A stretch of DNA of 64,000 nt from Pyxicephalus adspersus (lineage: Eukaryota > Chordata > Amphibia > Anura > Pyxicephalidae), in the NCBI RefSeq assembly GCF_032062135.1, contig NC_092861.1, forward strand, positions 65,192,992-65,256,991. The letters are read 5' to 3'. A model generated the notes under the pieces. It searched no databases, was not told the DNA's origin, and saw only the letters and a list, made by a program, of their open reading frames with translations. Shown one piece after another: positions 1-12,447 of this stretch (position 1 is its first letter; the number at the start of each line of letters is the position of its first letter). The position numbers were made by a program, and so were the translations under genes.

Positions 1-1009
1 AGTAGAAACTGCAGAACAAGCATGTGGAAACTATTTGCCATAGCTTATATCCACAAATTCCATAATTTTGCCTTATATAGGCAAATTAAAAGTTTACTTT
101 AGGAGAGTGGAAAAGGAATGGTGGATGTCAGTCCCAGGTAACTTGTCACTATTGACTATAATATATATTCTAATACACCTAAATGTAAGATACATACTTT
201 AGAAATTTTCACTTATTAACAGAAAACAGCTTTTCTTATGCTAAACACTGAATACAAGAATACTGTTGCTAAAGCAAAATATCCTGGGAGAAATCTGTAG
301 TCTGTGACATCTACATTAGAAGATAAGTGTTCCAAGGTGGCTAGCTGATTCAGCAAGAATGTACAGATCAGCAAAAATAAAGATAATTTTATCATTTTAC
401 ATGCCCCATGTGTTAACAAAAAGTGCTGAAGCAAGAAACTAATTACATATAAAGGGTGAAATAAATTGCTTACATGTGTAAGTTACAATGGCATATTGTG
501 GGTCTCTCTTTAGTGTACTTTTTATATGCACTAGAAGATACTAACACTTATTTTAAAGCCTGTTTTTTTACATTGGACACTTTCAGAACATCATCTATCT
601 AAGAATCCGATCAGCATAAACTGAACAGCCAAGCAGTTAAGCAACTACAAACTATTACCTTTTCCAAGGTTTTGTTAAGCTGCCAAACTGGATAGCAGAA
701 AGTACACAAATTAAATGTTCTCTGGATATTTATACCTAAAAGTATATATCTTGGCTTACACATGCATCAGTAGTATTAATGATGACATGTTTGAAAAAAA
801 AACTACAGCATTTTTCTAAGACTAAGAGTCCGATTACAGGTGTGTGATATACTAATGCAATAGGGGAAGAATTGCTTACCTAATGAAAAAAAAAACATTT
901 GAAAGGAAACCAATATATAAACTGTTACAGCCATGCAAAAGGCTACACAAAAAGGTAAAGTGTATTGCTGGTATCTATGGGATCAACTAAATATTTCAAG
1001 AGCATCTTC

Positions 1010-1400
1010 CACATCTTATGTGTCACCAGGAGTTCCCGGTGAGGTTGGTGCGTGCGGACGTTCTGTTCGAGGTGCAGCAGGAATTTCAAATCTATTTGTA
1101 TTGCATTCAATACAAAATAACTGTATTAAATGCAATACACTGGACTTATATGTCTAAAAGCAGTACATTGTCTTTCATGAAAATTTGTTTTACAGTATAA
1201 TATAATAGTATGAGTATAATATTTTTTTTTTAAACTTTTTTTTTTAATTAATTTATTATTTTTACATGATTTTGTGTTTCAAACTTTATTATACTCATAC
1301 TAATATATTATACTTTAAAATAAACTTTCAGGAAAAACAATGTACCGCTCTTAGACATGTAAATGCGGACAGAAAATAACCGCCCAGGAGGTTAAAGGAG
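1010..1400. repeat. Fold-back interspersed repeat
   Basis: Two long inverted arms lie at about 1144-1224 and 1283-1364, sharing segments such as AGTATAATATA and TAGTATGAGTATAATA, around a T-rich spacer. A smaller hairpin is at 1099-1113/1123-1137 (14 of 15 paired). The right flank reads CCGCCCAGGAGGTTAAAG on the plus strand, a motif I recall from frog repeats. The outer boundaries are approximate. Confidence 0.65.
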
Positions 1401-1617
1401 AATAACTTGTTGCCTGCTCCTATAGGCCTACTTTTGAAAAAGCTATTTGTCCGGCTGTTGTATTAGTCTAATGGCTTCATTAGTCAAATGAACTACCTTC
1501 CACATCACAGCAAAAATTCTGCATTCAGTTCTGAATCATTGTACAGCACTTGGTGTTTGTTTATATTGGAAGAATAGTGTCTGAGTGTGAATATTCAATG
1601 CACTTCTGGATAGTATG

Positions 1618-1620
<3 letters not shown>

Positions 1621-1653
<33 letters not shown>
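1621..1653. repeat. (AT)n microsatellite
   Basis: About 16 uninterrupted AT dinucleotides. Confidence 0.95.
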
Positions 1654-1656
<3 letters not shown>

Positions 1657-2611
1657 TTTTCTAAAGTGTTTCTTTTGTCCACACTTTAAGTGGCAATTTA
1701 AAAAAAAATATTGCAATAGGCCCACCAGGACACTGAAATACTTAGGGTAATGATGTGTAATTGTAAGATTGAACTGTGCATTTTCACAGCACGCCAACGC
1801 GACACCTGCAATTTTACTATAATAACACCATTAGGAAATACAGAAAAAGAATGTTTACATTCCAAAAGGGATGCCTACTGGGTGATATCATTACATTATT
1901 ACTGAAATTTATTCTAGTTTAGTATAAAATCTCCAGGAATATTTTACTCCGCAGGCAGTAAAGACATGTGTTCATCCCTCGAGAATAGATAGGGATCCAT
2001 TTTCCGACCAAAATACTCTACTTTTTTTCAAAAAAAGAAAAACGTATCAAACTAAAATGATGTTAATCATGTAATCTATATTCTGTAAACAAGATGAATA
2101 CTTGACACAATGTATAGAAGAAGGAAGATTACTTTTTGTAGTTTAATGTATTTAAATAGAAAAGAACAACACATGAATTGACTGTTTGGCATCTATGCAT
2201 CAGTTTCTAATTAAAATTTGTATTTTCCTTTTCCTAATGATATTGAAAAGACTTACATTCTGTTCAACTGCTAGGCATGTCCATTTTAAATAACTTAAAT
2301 AATTATAAATATTATCTCTTTTTGCAGAAAATTTTGATTGAGACAATGTATTGTCTTTCAGCTGCTTCCTTCTGTTTAAAAGTCAACAATTGATCCACTA
2401 TCACCACAAATTTAAGCCTTGTGATGCAAAATATACTCAAGCAGCTTGGAATAAATTTCAGAGAGCCAAGGCTGTTAAGTCCCAATGTGATTCCACAGGT
2501 AAGGTACCATACCTATATGATTTACAAATAGCTAGTCAGCTCATACTAAAAATCTGAACAAAACTTTGAGGCTATTGTATAGCCGATTAATGAGTACAGA
2601 GAGTAAGATGT

Positions 2612-2960
2612 ACAGTCCAGGTCAGACTTTTCAATATTTTTACCCCTGAAGAACCTTTGAAATATTTTGCAAGTCCTGAAAAAACAGTAGTTAATTCCAT
2701 TTTTGTAGCGTCAATGGGGGAAAATGCCTCTTAAATTGGTAGCCAGAGGAAAGAACAGGGCTGGCTAGGTTAACACCTTAGACACCTAAAACATCATTAT
2801 TTGGTTTATGATTTATTCAGCTGGGTCCACTAAATGGTGTTGTCCCCAGGACTTTGATGCCATCATCAAATTATAGGTCAAGCAGGCTACAGTTTAAGGA
2901 CCACCAGCAACTTCCACAGGAACCCTGTTTGATATTGGCTGGTCTAGATCATCTGGCTCT
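2612..2960. repeat. Decayed hAT-like non-autonomous element
   Basis: The left end reads CAGGTCAGACTTTTCAATAT followed by CCCCTGAAGAACC. The right part reads CAACTTCCACAGGAACCCTG. The same type of ends occurs in the element at 55.8-56.07 kb. No clear target duplication was found, so the boundaries are approximate. Confidence 0.45.
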
Positions 2961-3582
2961 GCAAACATTCATATTTGTGCAAAATATAAGGACCACATAA
3001 AAACTCAAATTGTATTTAAAAGAGACAGAATAACATGTAACCTGTCTTGTGATAAAAAAAAATATATGGTAGCCCAGAAATAGTTATCTATACACAAATC
3101 TAAGGAACACAGTCACACAGAACATTTATCATTGAAAAAGTAAATACGTAAAATGAATAAGTACAGATTTTGAAATTATCATTATTTAAGTTGAGAGAAG
3201 CCATAAAAAGCTGTAACACAATAATCTGACAAATGAGTTAATACAAGATTATGGACACATACAATTCTTCTTGAAGATGACCTGGCACTATTGTTTACTA
3301 AAAGCAATATAATATCAAACTAGGCATTGAATGAAAGAATGTCCTAACATTCATTCCACTGATTATTTGCATGATTCCTCCTCCCCTAGCTTTTTTCTCT
3401 GCTAAAATCAATCTACTGAAATTTGTTTTCCTACTATGGGAAAACAGGAACACGAGACAGGATATGAGGTGGATCAGTAACAAAACAAGGTTTTGGGTAA
3501 GAAAAGAATGAAATAAGACAGAATATGCAATTTTCTATACTTCACCACCAGACAGAAACAAATGAAAGAAATAACTCAGTTG

Positions 3583-3630
3583 GAATATCTCAGAAAAAAG
3601 AATATCTCAGAAAATGAATATCTCAGTTGG
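3583..3630. repeat. Short tandem repeat, about 16-bp unit
   Basis: Three head-to-tail copies of GAATATCTCAGAAAA-like units; the last ends CAGTTGG. Confidence 0.8.
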
Positions 3631-4615
3631 ACAGGCCATGATTTAGATTTTTAGCTGACTGTAGGCTTTAATGGCCCATATAGGTAGAAGCTAGGTGGTC
3701 TTCTTCGAAAAGGTGATGCATTAGCTCCACAGTGAGTATTATGATGAATACCTCCTAGGGTGCAAAAGCACGGGTTTCAATGCTGATATTAACTTGTCAA
3801 AATAAAAGTGCAAACCTCATTATAGATACTTGGCTGGAAAAAAAAAGGAGCGGCTCCACGTGGAAATAAAATTTGATGATGACACCGGTATTTATTTAGG
3901 GAACAGGCATAGTGTATCCACATTGATTAGGCCAAAAATAATTTTTTTTATCACAAGTGTTAGTACTTATCCATGACTACAGGTCCACATTGTAAAGAGG
4001 CACCAGAATACAAGTGTGTGCCAAGTGCCAAAATGCTATGTGCAGCACTTGGAATATGCAGGAAAGAGATAGCAGGATGCTATTACCTGAACACTGCCAG
4101 TTTGTGGCATAAAACCAAAACTACAACACAGTTATACACTTAGAACAACATTATCATAAAAACTTTGGGTATATTCTGATTAATTCAAACAAGTGAAATA
4201 TAACCTGCTTCTCATGAAGTCTAATATTTAAAAGACATACACATTTTAGATTATGCTGAGCTAAAATTATTAGTGATTTATGTCTTATTATTATGACTTT
4301 CAAATGGGTTATTGATACCATAATATGCTTCTATATTTTATATCACAGATCCCCATGAATGGGGATATTTATTGTTATGAAGTGGGGGGTTTTATTTTAA
4401 TTAAACTGACATCAATGAACAATGATATTTAATGCTGACACAGTTAAGAGGTATAAATATTGCACCCCCTGAACACCACTTCCCAGAAACCCTTGCACAG
4501 GCATGTTTGTGGTGGGGTTTACCTTTTGGAAGTTCTCTGTATTACATTTTTTTCGGGGGTAAAATTACAATGGCCACTGTCTGTTTTTCAAATTATTAAT
4601 TGTAAAAAGAAAAAT

Positions 4616-4616
4616 T

Positions 4617-4680
<64 letters not shown>
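4616..4680. repeat. Compound (CT)n(TA)n microsatellite
   Basis: About 15 CT units run directly into about 16 TA units, then a T run. The apparent reading frame across it is low-complexity only. Confidence 0.95.
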
Positions 4681-4689
<9 letters not shown>

Positions 4690-4774
4690 TTTTTTTTTTT
4701 TCTTCAATACCATATTAATTCAATATTCATATATTTAACATAACGTTTGCACTCGACTTAAAAATCATAACTAC

Positions 4775-4891
4775 CTTTGTCTTGTCTCTCATTGAGCCTT
4801 TTCCTAAAATAGACATTTTTGCTCCAGTTTCTTCTTGTAACCTCTTTAAAGAGTTTCCTCTTGGTCCAAGTAACTTGCCCACAAAATTAAA
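4775..4891 (-). CDS. KHDRBS2: KHDRBS2 (SLM1) exon 3, KH-domain GXXG segment
   Basis: Internal coding exon of 117 bp, 39 codons, phase 0 at both ends, no stops. It starts [19 protein letters not shown] and ends with KGSMRDKTK. The GPRG is the GXXG loop that contacts RNA in KH domains. [18 protein letters not shown] fits SLM1; KHDRBS3 reads LTKMS and KHDRBS1 differs around ILGPQGNT (both from memory). On the minus strand it is preceded by a TTATTTTCAG acceptor and followed by AAG|GTAGTT. KHDRBS2 is a nuclear STAR-family RNA-binding protein that dimerises through Qua1, binds A/U-rich UAA-type motifs and regulates neuronal alternative splicing. The penultimate residue is T where I recall A in mammals. 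The exon is partial gene sequence: the remaining KH/Qua2 exons lie beyond position 1. Confidence 0.96.
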
Positions 4892-4913
4892 CTGAAAATA
4901 AACAAAAAATATC

Positions 4914-4920
4914 ATTAGTA
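4914..4920 (-). promoter_or_regulatory. Candidate branch point of intron 2 (TACTAAT)
   Basis: On the minus strand TACTAAT lies about 23 bases upstream of the exon 3 acceptor, followed by a T-rich run. It is close to the optimal branch sequence. The same bases contain ACTAAT, which also fits the ACUAAY core bound by STAR-family proteins such as QKI. The branch-point role is inferred from position only. Confidence 0.5.
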
Positions 4921-5147
4921 TATAATCATTCTTTGACTGAACATACTGTATTTTCTGTTGTCTAATATTTTTTTTTAACTATTACAATTAAAACCACTTC
5001 AAGTATGTTTCTTATACTACCTAAGCAACACCATAGTCTCAAGATAATGATGTAAGGTTATTACCAAAAGTTTTACTAAGGAAAACTTATACTAGAGAAT
5101 GAAATGCATCCCTCATTTCATGTATATTGTCATAGAAAGATGTTGTG

Positions 5148-5447
5148 CGGGCAGCACGATGGCTCAGTGGTTGCTAGGTCCCAGGTACGAACCTCATCCA
5201 GGATACAATCTGCAAGGAGTTAGCAGGTTCTCTGATGATTGCGTGGGTTTCCTCTGGCTACTCCAGTTTCCTTGCATTCCAAAAACAGTTAGATTAATTG
5301 GCTTCTCCCCAAAAATTGACCTTAGACTGCATTAAATGACTACATGTGAGCCCCTTTGAGGAACAGCTGGTGACATAACAATGGACTTTATAAAGCACTG
5401 TGTAATATGTCAGAACAAGATAAATACTGTGTAATAATATTAATAGT
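5148..5447 (+). mobile_element. tRNA-type SINE, near full length
   Basis: The head GGCAGCACGATGGCTCAGTGG contains an A-box-like TGGCTCAGTGG (5160-5170). A B-box-like GGTACGAACCT lies at 5184-5194. These are the two parts of an internal RNA polymerase III promoter. A body with CGTGGGTTTCCTCTGGCTAC follows, then a 3' tail GCACTGTGTAATATGTCAGA and a short TAAT-rich end. The SINE head is of a type widespread in fish and amphibians. Its tail resembles that of the LINE at 22.8 and 27.6 kb, whose machinery probably mobilised it. Confidence 0.8.
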
Positions 5448-6621
5448 CTAGAAGAAAAATAAAGCTCTACAATATTTTATACTACACTAATTACACTAAC
5501 AATACACTAACCATTATACACCAGAAATTTTGACACTGAATCTTTAACATATTTCCTTTAACTTATTTGAAATGTAATGTATTTACAGTAAATTGGTTAT
5601 CAGAAGCTAATGGCTTAATTAACTGCAATATTAGTGAGAAGAGTACTTTTATATAGGCCACATGCTCTACTATTGGCAAAAAAAAAATGATGGCAAATTT
5701 GTAGATCACACTGATCTTTATTGTTTCATTTAGGGATCACCACTATCAAAGTCAGACTGATAGCCCTTTTATAAATATGCTACTTTTTGTAGCATCATAG
5801 CTTTCACTAAACATTTTAATAATAGGAATCAAATTTCTTCCAAAACTGTGGCCTGGCAGAGCACTAAAAATGTAATAATAAGCATCTTCAAAGTCTCACA
5901 AACACCTGATGATTGTAACAGCAATGCAGCTTCTTGTAATGGTTTGGCAAAGATACTGCACTGCTCCTGAATTGACTCTCTCATGTAAGCTGCGCCTGCT
6001 TGCCCAATAAACTGAGTGTGAAGTTAGGGGGACTAGCACACAGTTACTGGTAAATCCATTTTTTTCAGCTTACACAACTCAAAATGGAAAACAGCTTAAT
6101 TTTAGTAATCAGCAAAACAAAAGAACTTGAAACAGCAATAAGTCCTACAAAGTTTAGCAACTTTCCGGTCCAGCCACCAAAGTGTTTATGGCCAAGAGAG
6201 CACCGTGTTTTTACAGGTCACACGCGGAATCAGTCTTTCTGGTATCAGCCGCCCCATGTTGCTGCTTAAAACCCCACACCTTCCTCCAAAACTTGCACAC
6301 CCCTTACTCTTGAATGCCCCAGACATACTTGTAGGGCTATCCTGAAATTCTGGCCTGTACTGCAGTGCAGACCAAGATTCTCTTCAGGCAAAAAAGCTTA
6401 TGTTTATTTCTTATGTTATTAAAAATCTAATAATCTATTGTTAACTGATTTTTGCTAAGTTCTTTGAGCTAACACTAAGCCTGAGTGCAATTTTTGTAGA
6501 CTTTCTGTGGCAGCTGTTTTAAAAAGGCAACTAGCAAGGCCTACATCAATATGAAATAAACTTTATTACAATGACTCACCAATTTAAACAAATTGCAGGC
6601 AGAAAAACAGACTAACTGAAC

Positions 6622-6800
6622 ATTTTAAAGCAAACCTAAACTCCAAATTTTTACTTTACATAAAAGGGTGCAGCACCTCCCCTTTCTGTTTTGATCACTG
6701 CTGCGCTGAGCCTCCCGGGATACCTACGTGAAGCATCATGGGAGACTCGCAGATCTCGCACATACTATAGGAGGAGTGAGGAGGAGTACAAGTTGGCACT
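6622..6800 (-). repeat. Interspersed repeat related to 34.8-35.24 kb
   Basis: The segment AAGGGTGCAGCACC followed by GAGCCTCCCGGGATACCTAC matches, in reverse orientation, AGGATACCTACATC and GGGTGCAGCACC of the repeat at 35.0-35.2 kb. The ends read like TTTAAAGC...CTAAACTCC. Family unknown. Confidence 0.5.
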
Positions 6801-9102
6801 TGAGTCTGCTGACATCATATTAATGATGCGGTCCTCATTAGCAGTCTCAGGGCTTTTGGACTTTTACATTTCTGAATTTGCATGTAAATGACATGCCTAA
6901 TGTATGACAAATACACATAGAATCTTATGGGAGGAATGTTGAAATGTATGGTCCAATCATGCGGCCTCTTTAAGGTTGTAATCCTTGGTCATATCAGTAG
7001 ATGGAGCTGTGGACTCATGTAAAGTGTGTAACAAATGTGCCATGAAAGACATTATTGAAGAGTTTGTTACACACTGGCTAAAGTCAATGCTCAAAAAATA
7101 TAATTTAAAAGCAAGCAAAACAAGATATTCAGCTCAAAAGTGCAAAATACTTTAACTTGTAAAAATGGGGGAAAATATATACAGCCTCAAACAATGTTAA
7201 AGCGTTTTCCCATATTTGCAGCTAAAAAAAATACACAAGTTTATATTTGGGCAGTTTAAAATGAAAAATTGTGAAAATATTAGTACCTTGATTCCCCTAA
7301 ATGGTAAGATGGCATGCCATCAGTTCAGACTGTGTCAGAAGATTTACTATTTATATCAAGGGAATATGTTCACTTATATTGAAGAAGCAGAAAGAGAATA
7401 AAATGTCAATGAAAGGTCTTCCATCCCCATCCTGCTTTGATCCCCACCTGCCAAGTGGCATATATGTTGCCTTCACTTCCCTGTTGCTTTGTTTACCAAC
7501 ACTGGCTAAAGGAAACATCCAGAAGAATATGAGAACACATGTGTATCACAACCATAATACAGTGCTGAACCAGAGTTAATACACAGGTTAATAGCTTTTT
7601 CGGAGCTTTTTTTTTTCAGAATAAATGAACAGAGGCGAAGAAAAGAAGGTAAGTATATATTGCTAGGATGGGATAAGTGATACTGTAGATTGATGCCCTG
7701 TGTGGGCAAATCATAGATTTGCTTTATAATGCTAGACCTTAGCAACAAAGTAACAGAGCTAACCTTTTCAGAACTTCAGTTTTACTCCCACCCCAAATCC
7801 CTGGGACATCTTCTCATTTAAGAATTGCAAGCACATAAGGAAACATTTTTCTAAAAAAGGAAAATATAATTTTGCTAAGCTCTGTATTAGCCCTTTTCCT
7901 AGATGAAAATACATTTCACTAATAATGTTTTATTCTGCTCAGTGCTAAAAAATTAAAGTAATCAATAAACACTATCACAACAGCTTCCCATTATCCTGAC
8001 CTTGGGGCACTGCACAAAATGTATTTTTAATAAAAAAAATGAAGTGAAAGTCTGTGCCTAACTTAAGAAGTGGAAAGATTAAAGTTTTAAGAGGCTTCAT
8101 TTTTAATGAAATGAGACAAAAGCATAACACACAAAAGTAAGGTCCATGGTTCATGGCATGAAATTATGAATGTCTTGCACGTTAAGAACACCAGGAAAGA
8201 ACTAAAGTACGAGCCATGAGACTATGTTTAGAGAAGCTCTAAATAAAAGCAATATTGGCGAGATGTTAGTTGAATAGACAGGTGAGAAAGACTAAAGTAG
8301 ACCTTTGAGCAGCATGCAAACAGTAATTATTTATACACCCGCCAGAAACAATGGAAGTTCAAAGCTTACTGCTGCAGCTCTACAAAATAAAACATCATAA
8401 GAATATATTAATGCATCATTTTCTTAATTTCTTGCCTTTTTGTAAGTTATATAGAAAACAGTGGACAATATTCAGCCTGTCTGTATGTGCCTGTTAATGT
8501 TCTCTAAGTATGCAGTGTACTGATCCAGCCTCCCTTGAGCCTGCTTCTTGACGGTATGCTAGAGAAATGTCTCCGTGTAATGGGTGTTTAGTGACAATTA
8601 GTAGGCTTGATGTGTAAGATAGCTGGGACGATTTTAAACACCAAAAATACTTCTTAACGCATGTTCCTTCCTTTGGGGCATCTACCTGGTGAGGATACTA
8701 TCATGAGAACTATCTTTCTCCCAGGTCTAAGGTAATGAAGTGTTGATGAAATTCCACATGCTGGTAGAAAACCCTGGAGATAATGGTTGTCATTTATGTT
8801 CTGTTAAGTCCTAGACAAAGCAAGCTAAGCTACAACTGTCCTCCGCAAAAGAGATTGTGAGTGAATGATTGAGTGGAAAGTATAGACTACCTTTCTATGC
8901 TGCCCTTAATTAGAATATAAATATTGAATTACCATTTAAACCATAATTGACAAGAAGCCACATTCTAAGTTGTGTGTCCTCCCAGCACAGCCCTGTAAGA
9001 GAGGGACCCAGAGAGTTTAGAGAGATGTTCAGACCTTAGGTACGCTATGCTCCTAGGAGCAATAAATCTAGTTAAATTAACTTATCTAAGTAATGTATGT
9101 GC

Positions 9103-9124
9103 AAAAAAAAAAAAAAAAAAAAAA
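9103..9124. repeat. A(22) homopolymer
   Basis: Uninterrupted run of 22 adenines. No SINE or retrogene body is recognisable upstream. Confidence 0.9.
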
Positions 9125-9451
9125 GAATAACTTCTTGGGATCAATGTGCCTGGGATATTTTTGACATGTACTTTGGGTTTATAGCATTCTGTAGAAGTTA
9201 TTCAATATCATTTAAAGATCTAATAGTGCTACAAAAGCAAGATGGCTTGTTGATAAGAAATGTTTAGGGATCAGTCTGCAAGTTGAAGATTAGATCAAAC
9301 ATGGCCAAACTGTGGACATGTGGAGATTGTGATTTGAAGGTGAAATCCAGGTGTTTCTTCTATGATGGCATTTAACCATCCTAGTCTCCTCTGTGCCTGT
9401 GTCAAACAGGCAGTCATGAAGCAATGTGCCATTATACACAAATCCCTGGAT

Positions 9452-9824
9452 CAGGGGTCAGCAAACTTTTATGGCCACTATTCTATTTCAGGGGTGGGCG
9501 GGAGCACACTAGGCCGGACTCTGAGTCCCACCTTAATGGTTCCGCCCACCACCAGGGAACGCCCCCCTGAAGTGAAATTATTCTTCTCTGTATGCATTGC
9601 GAAGCGGCAGAAGTATCAATGCCGGCCGCGGTAAATAGGGGAGCAACAGCAAGGAGGTGGCACTGGAGCTGCGGGGGCTCTGGCTCTGGTAGTTCCTAAT
9701 GCCCCCCTGGCAGATTCAGCCGGAAACCCGCGGCTTTATGGCGGATCAGCTAGGGGGCGTTATGCCGGAACGAACTACTGGCTAAGCCGTATCTGGCATA
9801 AAGGCCGGAGTTTGCCGAACCCTG
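9452..9824. mobile_element. hAT-type non-autonomous transposon, 373 bp
   Basis: The left terminus CAGGGGTCAGCAAAC and the right terminus (reverse complement) CAGGGTTCGGCAAAC form terminal inverted repeats of the hAT type. They are flanked by 8-bp direct repeats CCCTGGAT (9444-9451) and CCCTAGAT (9825-9832). The interior is GC- and CpG-rich, unlike the surroundings. There is no transposase coding. Confidence 0.9.
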
Positions 9825-11007
9825 CCCTAGATAAATAAATTGAGGTACATGGCTAAAATAGGGTTACTGTACAAAGAGCAGGATAGATCTTTCACACGCC
9901 CAGAGTTTTCTCTTCCTTGTTCTCCATACTTATCATTTCTGACTTTACAGTAGTATCGCTGCCAAAATGATTTCTCAAAACCCTTTTGTTACCTGTGTAT
10001 GGATATCATTCTTAGTCAAACTATTGTAGTAGATGAATTAGGCAACACAAAGAGAGTTGGATCACAATTTAATACAAGCCTAGCTGGTAAGTGTGACTGA
10101 AATCAAAATGTATTATTACTTAATGTATATGAAGAAATCACTGCATCCTCTGCTGTAAATAGGGGTGGTGGTAATTTTCGTGTCTAACTTCAGAGAAGTA
10201 ACCCTTTTCTATTATATCCACAAAAGATTTCTGCTCTTTAAAAATAGGCCAGTGGCTGCACAATACTATTGTGTCACATTCTCAGAAAGTGATTGTGTTC
10301 AATATATTTCCCAAAATATTTTGTGCCATATTACCCCATAAACTTTGAAACATATTTCCCTTTGCACCTGTAAAAGGTTTTAAAGTGCGGTGACATGAAA
10401 TGCCAAATTACATGTTTTAAAGGCAATCAATACTTCTTCCATTTGCTACTAAGAAAGGAACATACCCATCTGTCATTTTCTGGCTTGTTGATATGTATGT
10501 TGTGTATATGCTTTTAAAATGATTTTCATCTCTCAGACCTATACAGCAATATTTTGCATTTCACTGTAAGCAGATCGCAATCCCAAATGACTTGCAAAAT
10601 ACAAGCAATCAATGTGAAAGTGTCTGCTTGCAGAATGAACTGTATCTCACCAAATATGAAAAGAAATGTAAATAAAGAGTTACAGATAGCAATCCAGAAT
10701 GAATAGGTATATTGAATCAGCTGACAATAAGGCAATCTAGATGAAATGTATTTTTTAAAAAAGTATTTTTGCTCTATTCATGTAAACACAGAACACTAAA
10801 AGCTGGTATCAAAAAAGTTGTATTTTCTGATCTGTGGTAGAAATGTTAACTTTCTAATACACAAATATTTTAAAACGAGAAGCAGATAAACATATTCTTC
10901 AATACATTACCAATGTATATTAGTTATATTAATAAAATAACTCTATATTGCTAAAAGGCCAATCAGTGACCTTCTTTAAAAACGTCCAACAAATGGCATC
11001 ATCTTGT

Positions 11008-11126
11008 CAGGGGTGGACATGTGCAAAGTTTGCCACTGCATGAGGGCCCGGGACTGTTCTTAGCCAACAGGGGCCCCCATGGAGCCCCAAGTTAGTAAGG
11101 CCCATTGTTGGTAATGTCCACCAACG
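11008..11126. mobile_element. Short hAT-like insertion, 119 bp
   Basis: It begins CAGGGGTGGACATG and has inverted GGTGGACAT / ATGTCCACC near both ends. It is bordered by perfect 8-bp direct repeats CATCTTGT (11000-11007 and 11127-11134). The right end is degraded from the expected CCCCTG. Confidence 0.65.
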
Positions 11127-12108
11127 CATCTTGTGATTAGTAGTGACAGTTGAATCTGGCATAAAGCAAAATATCTCAAAGGCAGTGCTAAAAGTACTAA
11201 CATGACACAAGGATTGGTAGTTCTCTAAACTTTGGAGTAGACACTCCGCTAAAATGTAAAAGTGTTAGTAATAATGTGAACGGTTTTGATTAAACCAGTG
11301 GGCACATACTGTATGTAAAGGTTTCAGGATCCATACATATTTTTGGTAAGGGAAATATGGTGAGAACTACAGTATTCCTAGCATAATGCAGACCCAATGA
11401 CAATTTTAGATTGTTTAAAGAAACAAAGCCACCATGTCTATGCAGGGGAAAAGTGTATGAAACATTTACCACCCAGACCCCTTATGCATACCATGCCTGC
11501 TCCCCCTTGACATAAAGAAGGAAGTGAAAATGGCATTCAGACACAGTAACCTGTTCTGATAAGGCGAGGTTTCATTTTTGGCCTAATATGACAGATTTCA
11601 AATAACAAGAGACTACATCATGTCGCGTGATTCCAAAATAGATGACATTTAAGGCTCTTAATGTGACCACAAAATAACTAAGAATAACTTTAACTTGTTT
11701 TGTGTTCACTGCTCTTTTAAGTCATGACATCCTCACATCTTTATATGTTCAGAGTGTGACAAATTTCACAGATTCACATCTAAATGTTGCCAGATTTAAT
11801 CTTTATTAGGCAAACTCTAACACAAATTAGATGACAAGGTTCAAGATTTAATGTTTTAACTTGTTTTGTACCTAACCTACACCAAAGACCCTGTATCAAT
11901 CATATCTGATCAATGATAAAATCCCTTTTATTATCCACGCTCTGTTATTATCTCTGAATAAAAGAAAATCTTACATAGAGGGTAAACATTTCTTTGTTAG
12001 AAGATTACTGTTATCTCTAGTATCCGTCAAATGCTTCTCTCTTCAACACTCAAAGAAAAACAAACGGCAGAGTAAAAACCACCTACTAAATAATCTAGCC
12101 AAGGCCTT

Positions 12109-12447
12109 TAAAGCTAGGTACACACTTTCAATAATTATCGTTAGAAAACGAATGACTAACAAATATGCACAATTATGCTCAATTATTTTAAACAATCGTA
12201 TTGTGCACAATTCTGTACATGCTGTAACGATACGATCGTTCAAATATAATCCACCAATAATGTACACATGTTAGATACAATCGTTTGAACAATGAAGGAA
12301 GTGACATATAAAGGAGAAAGTATATTGCAGAAACATCCACTGAATGACCGTACACACAATAGATACTGAACGATCATTGCTTAATCAGATCCGCCGGGAC
12401 GGTCATTCATTTCCAGCGACAATCCTCGTTCGTGTGTATGCGGCTCA
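12109..12447. mobile_element. MITE-like repeat with TACACAC ends
   Basis: The left end AAGCTAGGTACACAC and the right end, read in reverse as AGCCGCATACACACGAACG, are imperfect inverted repeats. The interior is rich in CGATCGTT, GAACGATC and other short inverted motifs. This repeat type is familiar to me from frogs. The target duplication is not resolved. Confidence 0.6.

Larger units (their letters stand above)
1..4774 (-). other. KHDRBS2: KHDRBS2 intron 3, 5' part
   Basis: This intronic DNA follows the exon 3 donor. I looked on the minus strand for the next KH exon (expected to start EEELRKSGEAKY) and did not see it. Besides the listed repeats it is AT-rich sequence without a recognisable gene. 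Confidence 0.8.

Noticed and set aside
4460..4738. 92-codon open frame
   Set aside because: Half of it is translated (CT)n(TA)n microsatellite.
1..4774. KHDRBS2 exon 4 (EEELRKSGEAKY...)
   Set aside because: Looked for on the minus strand and not found; it must lie outside the window.
5160..5194. tRNA gene
   Set aside because: A- and B-box-like segments are present, but there is no cloverleaf and the context is a SINE.
9480..9800. GC-rich patch as a CpG-island promoter
   Set aside because: It lies wholly inside a hAT element with clear ends and target duplication; no first exon is nearby.
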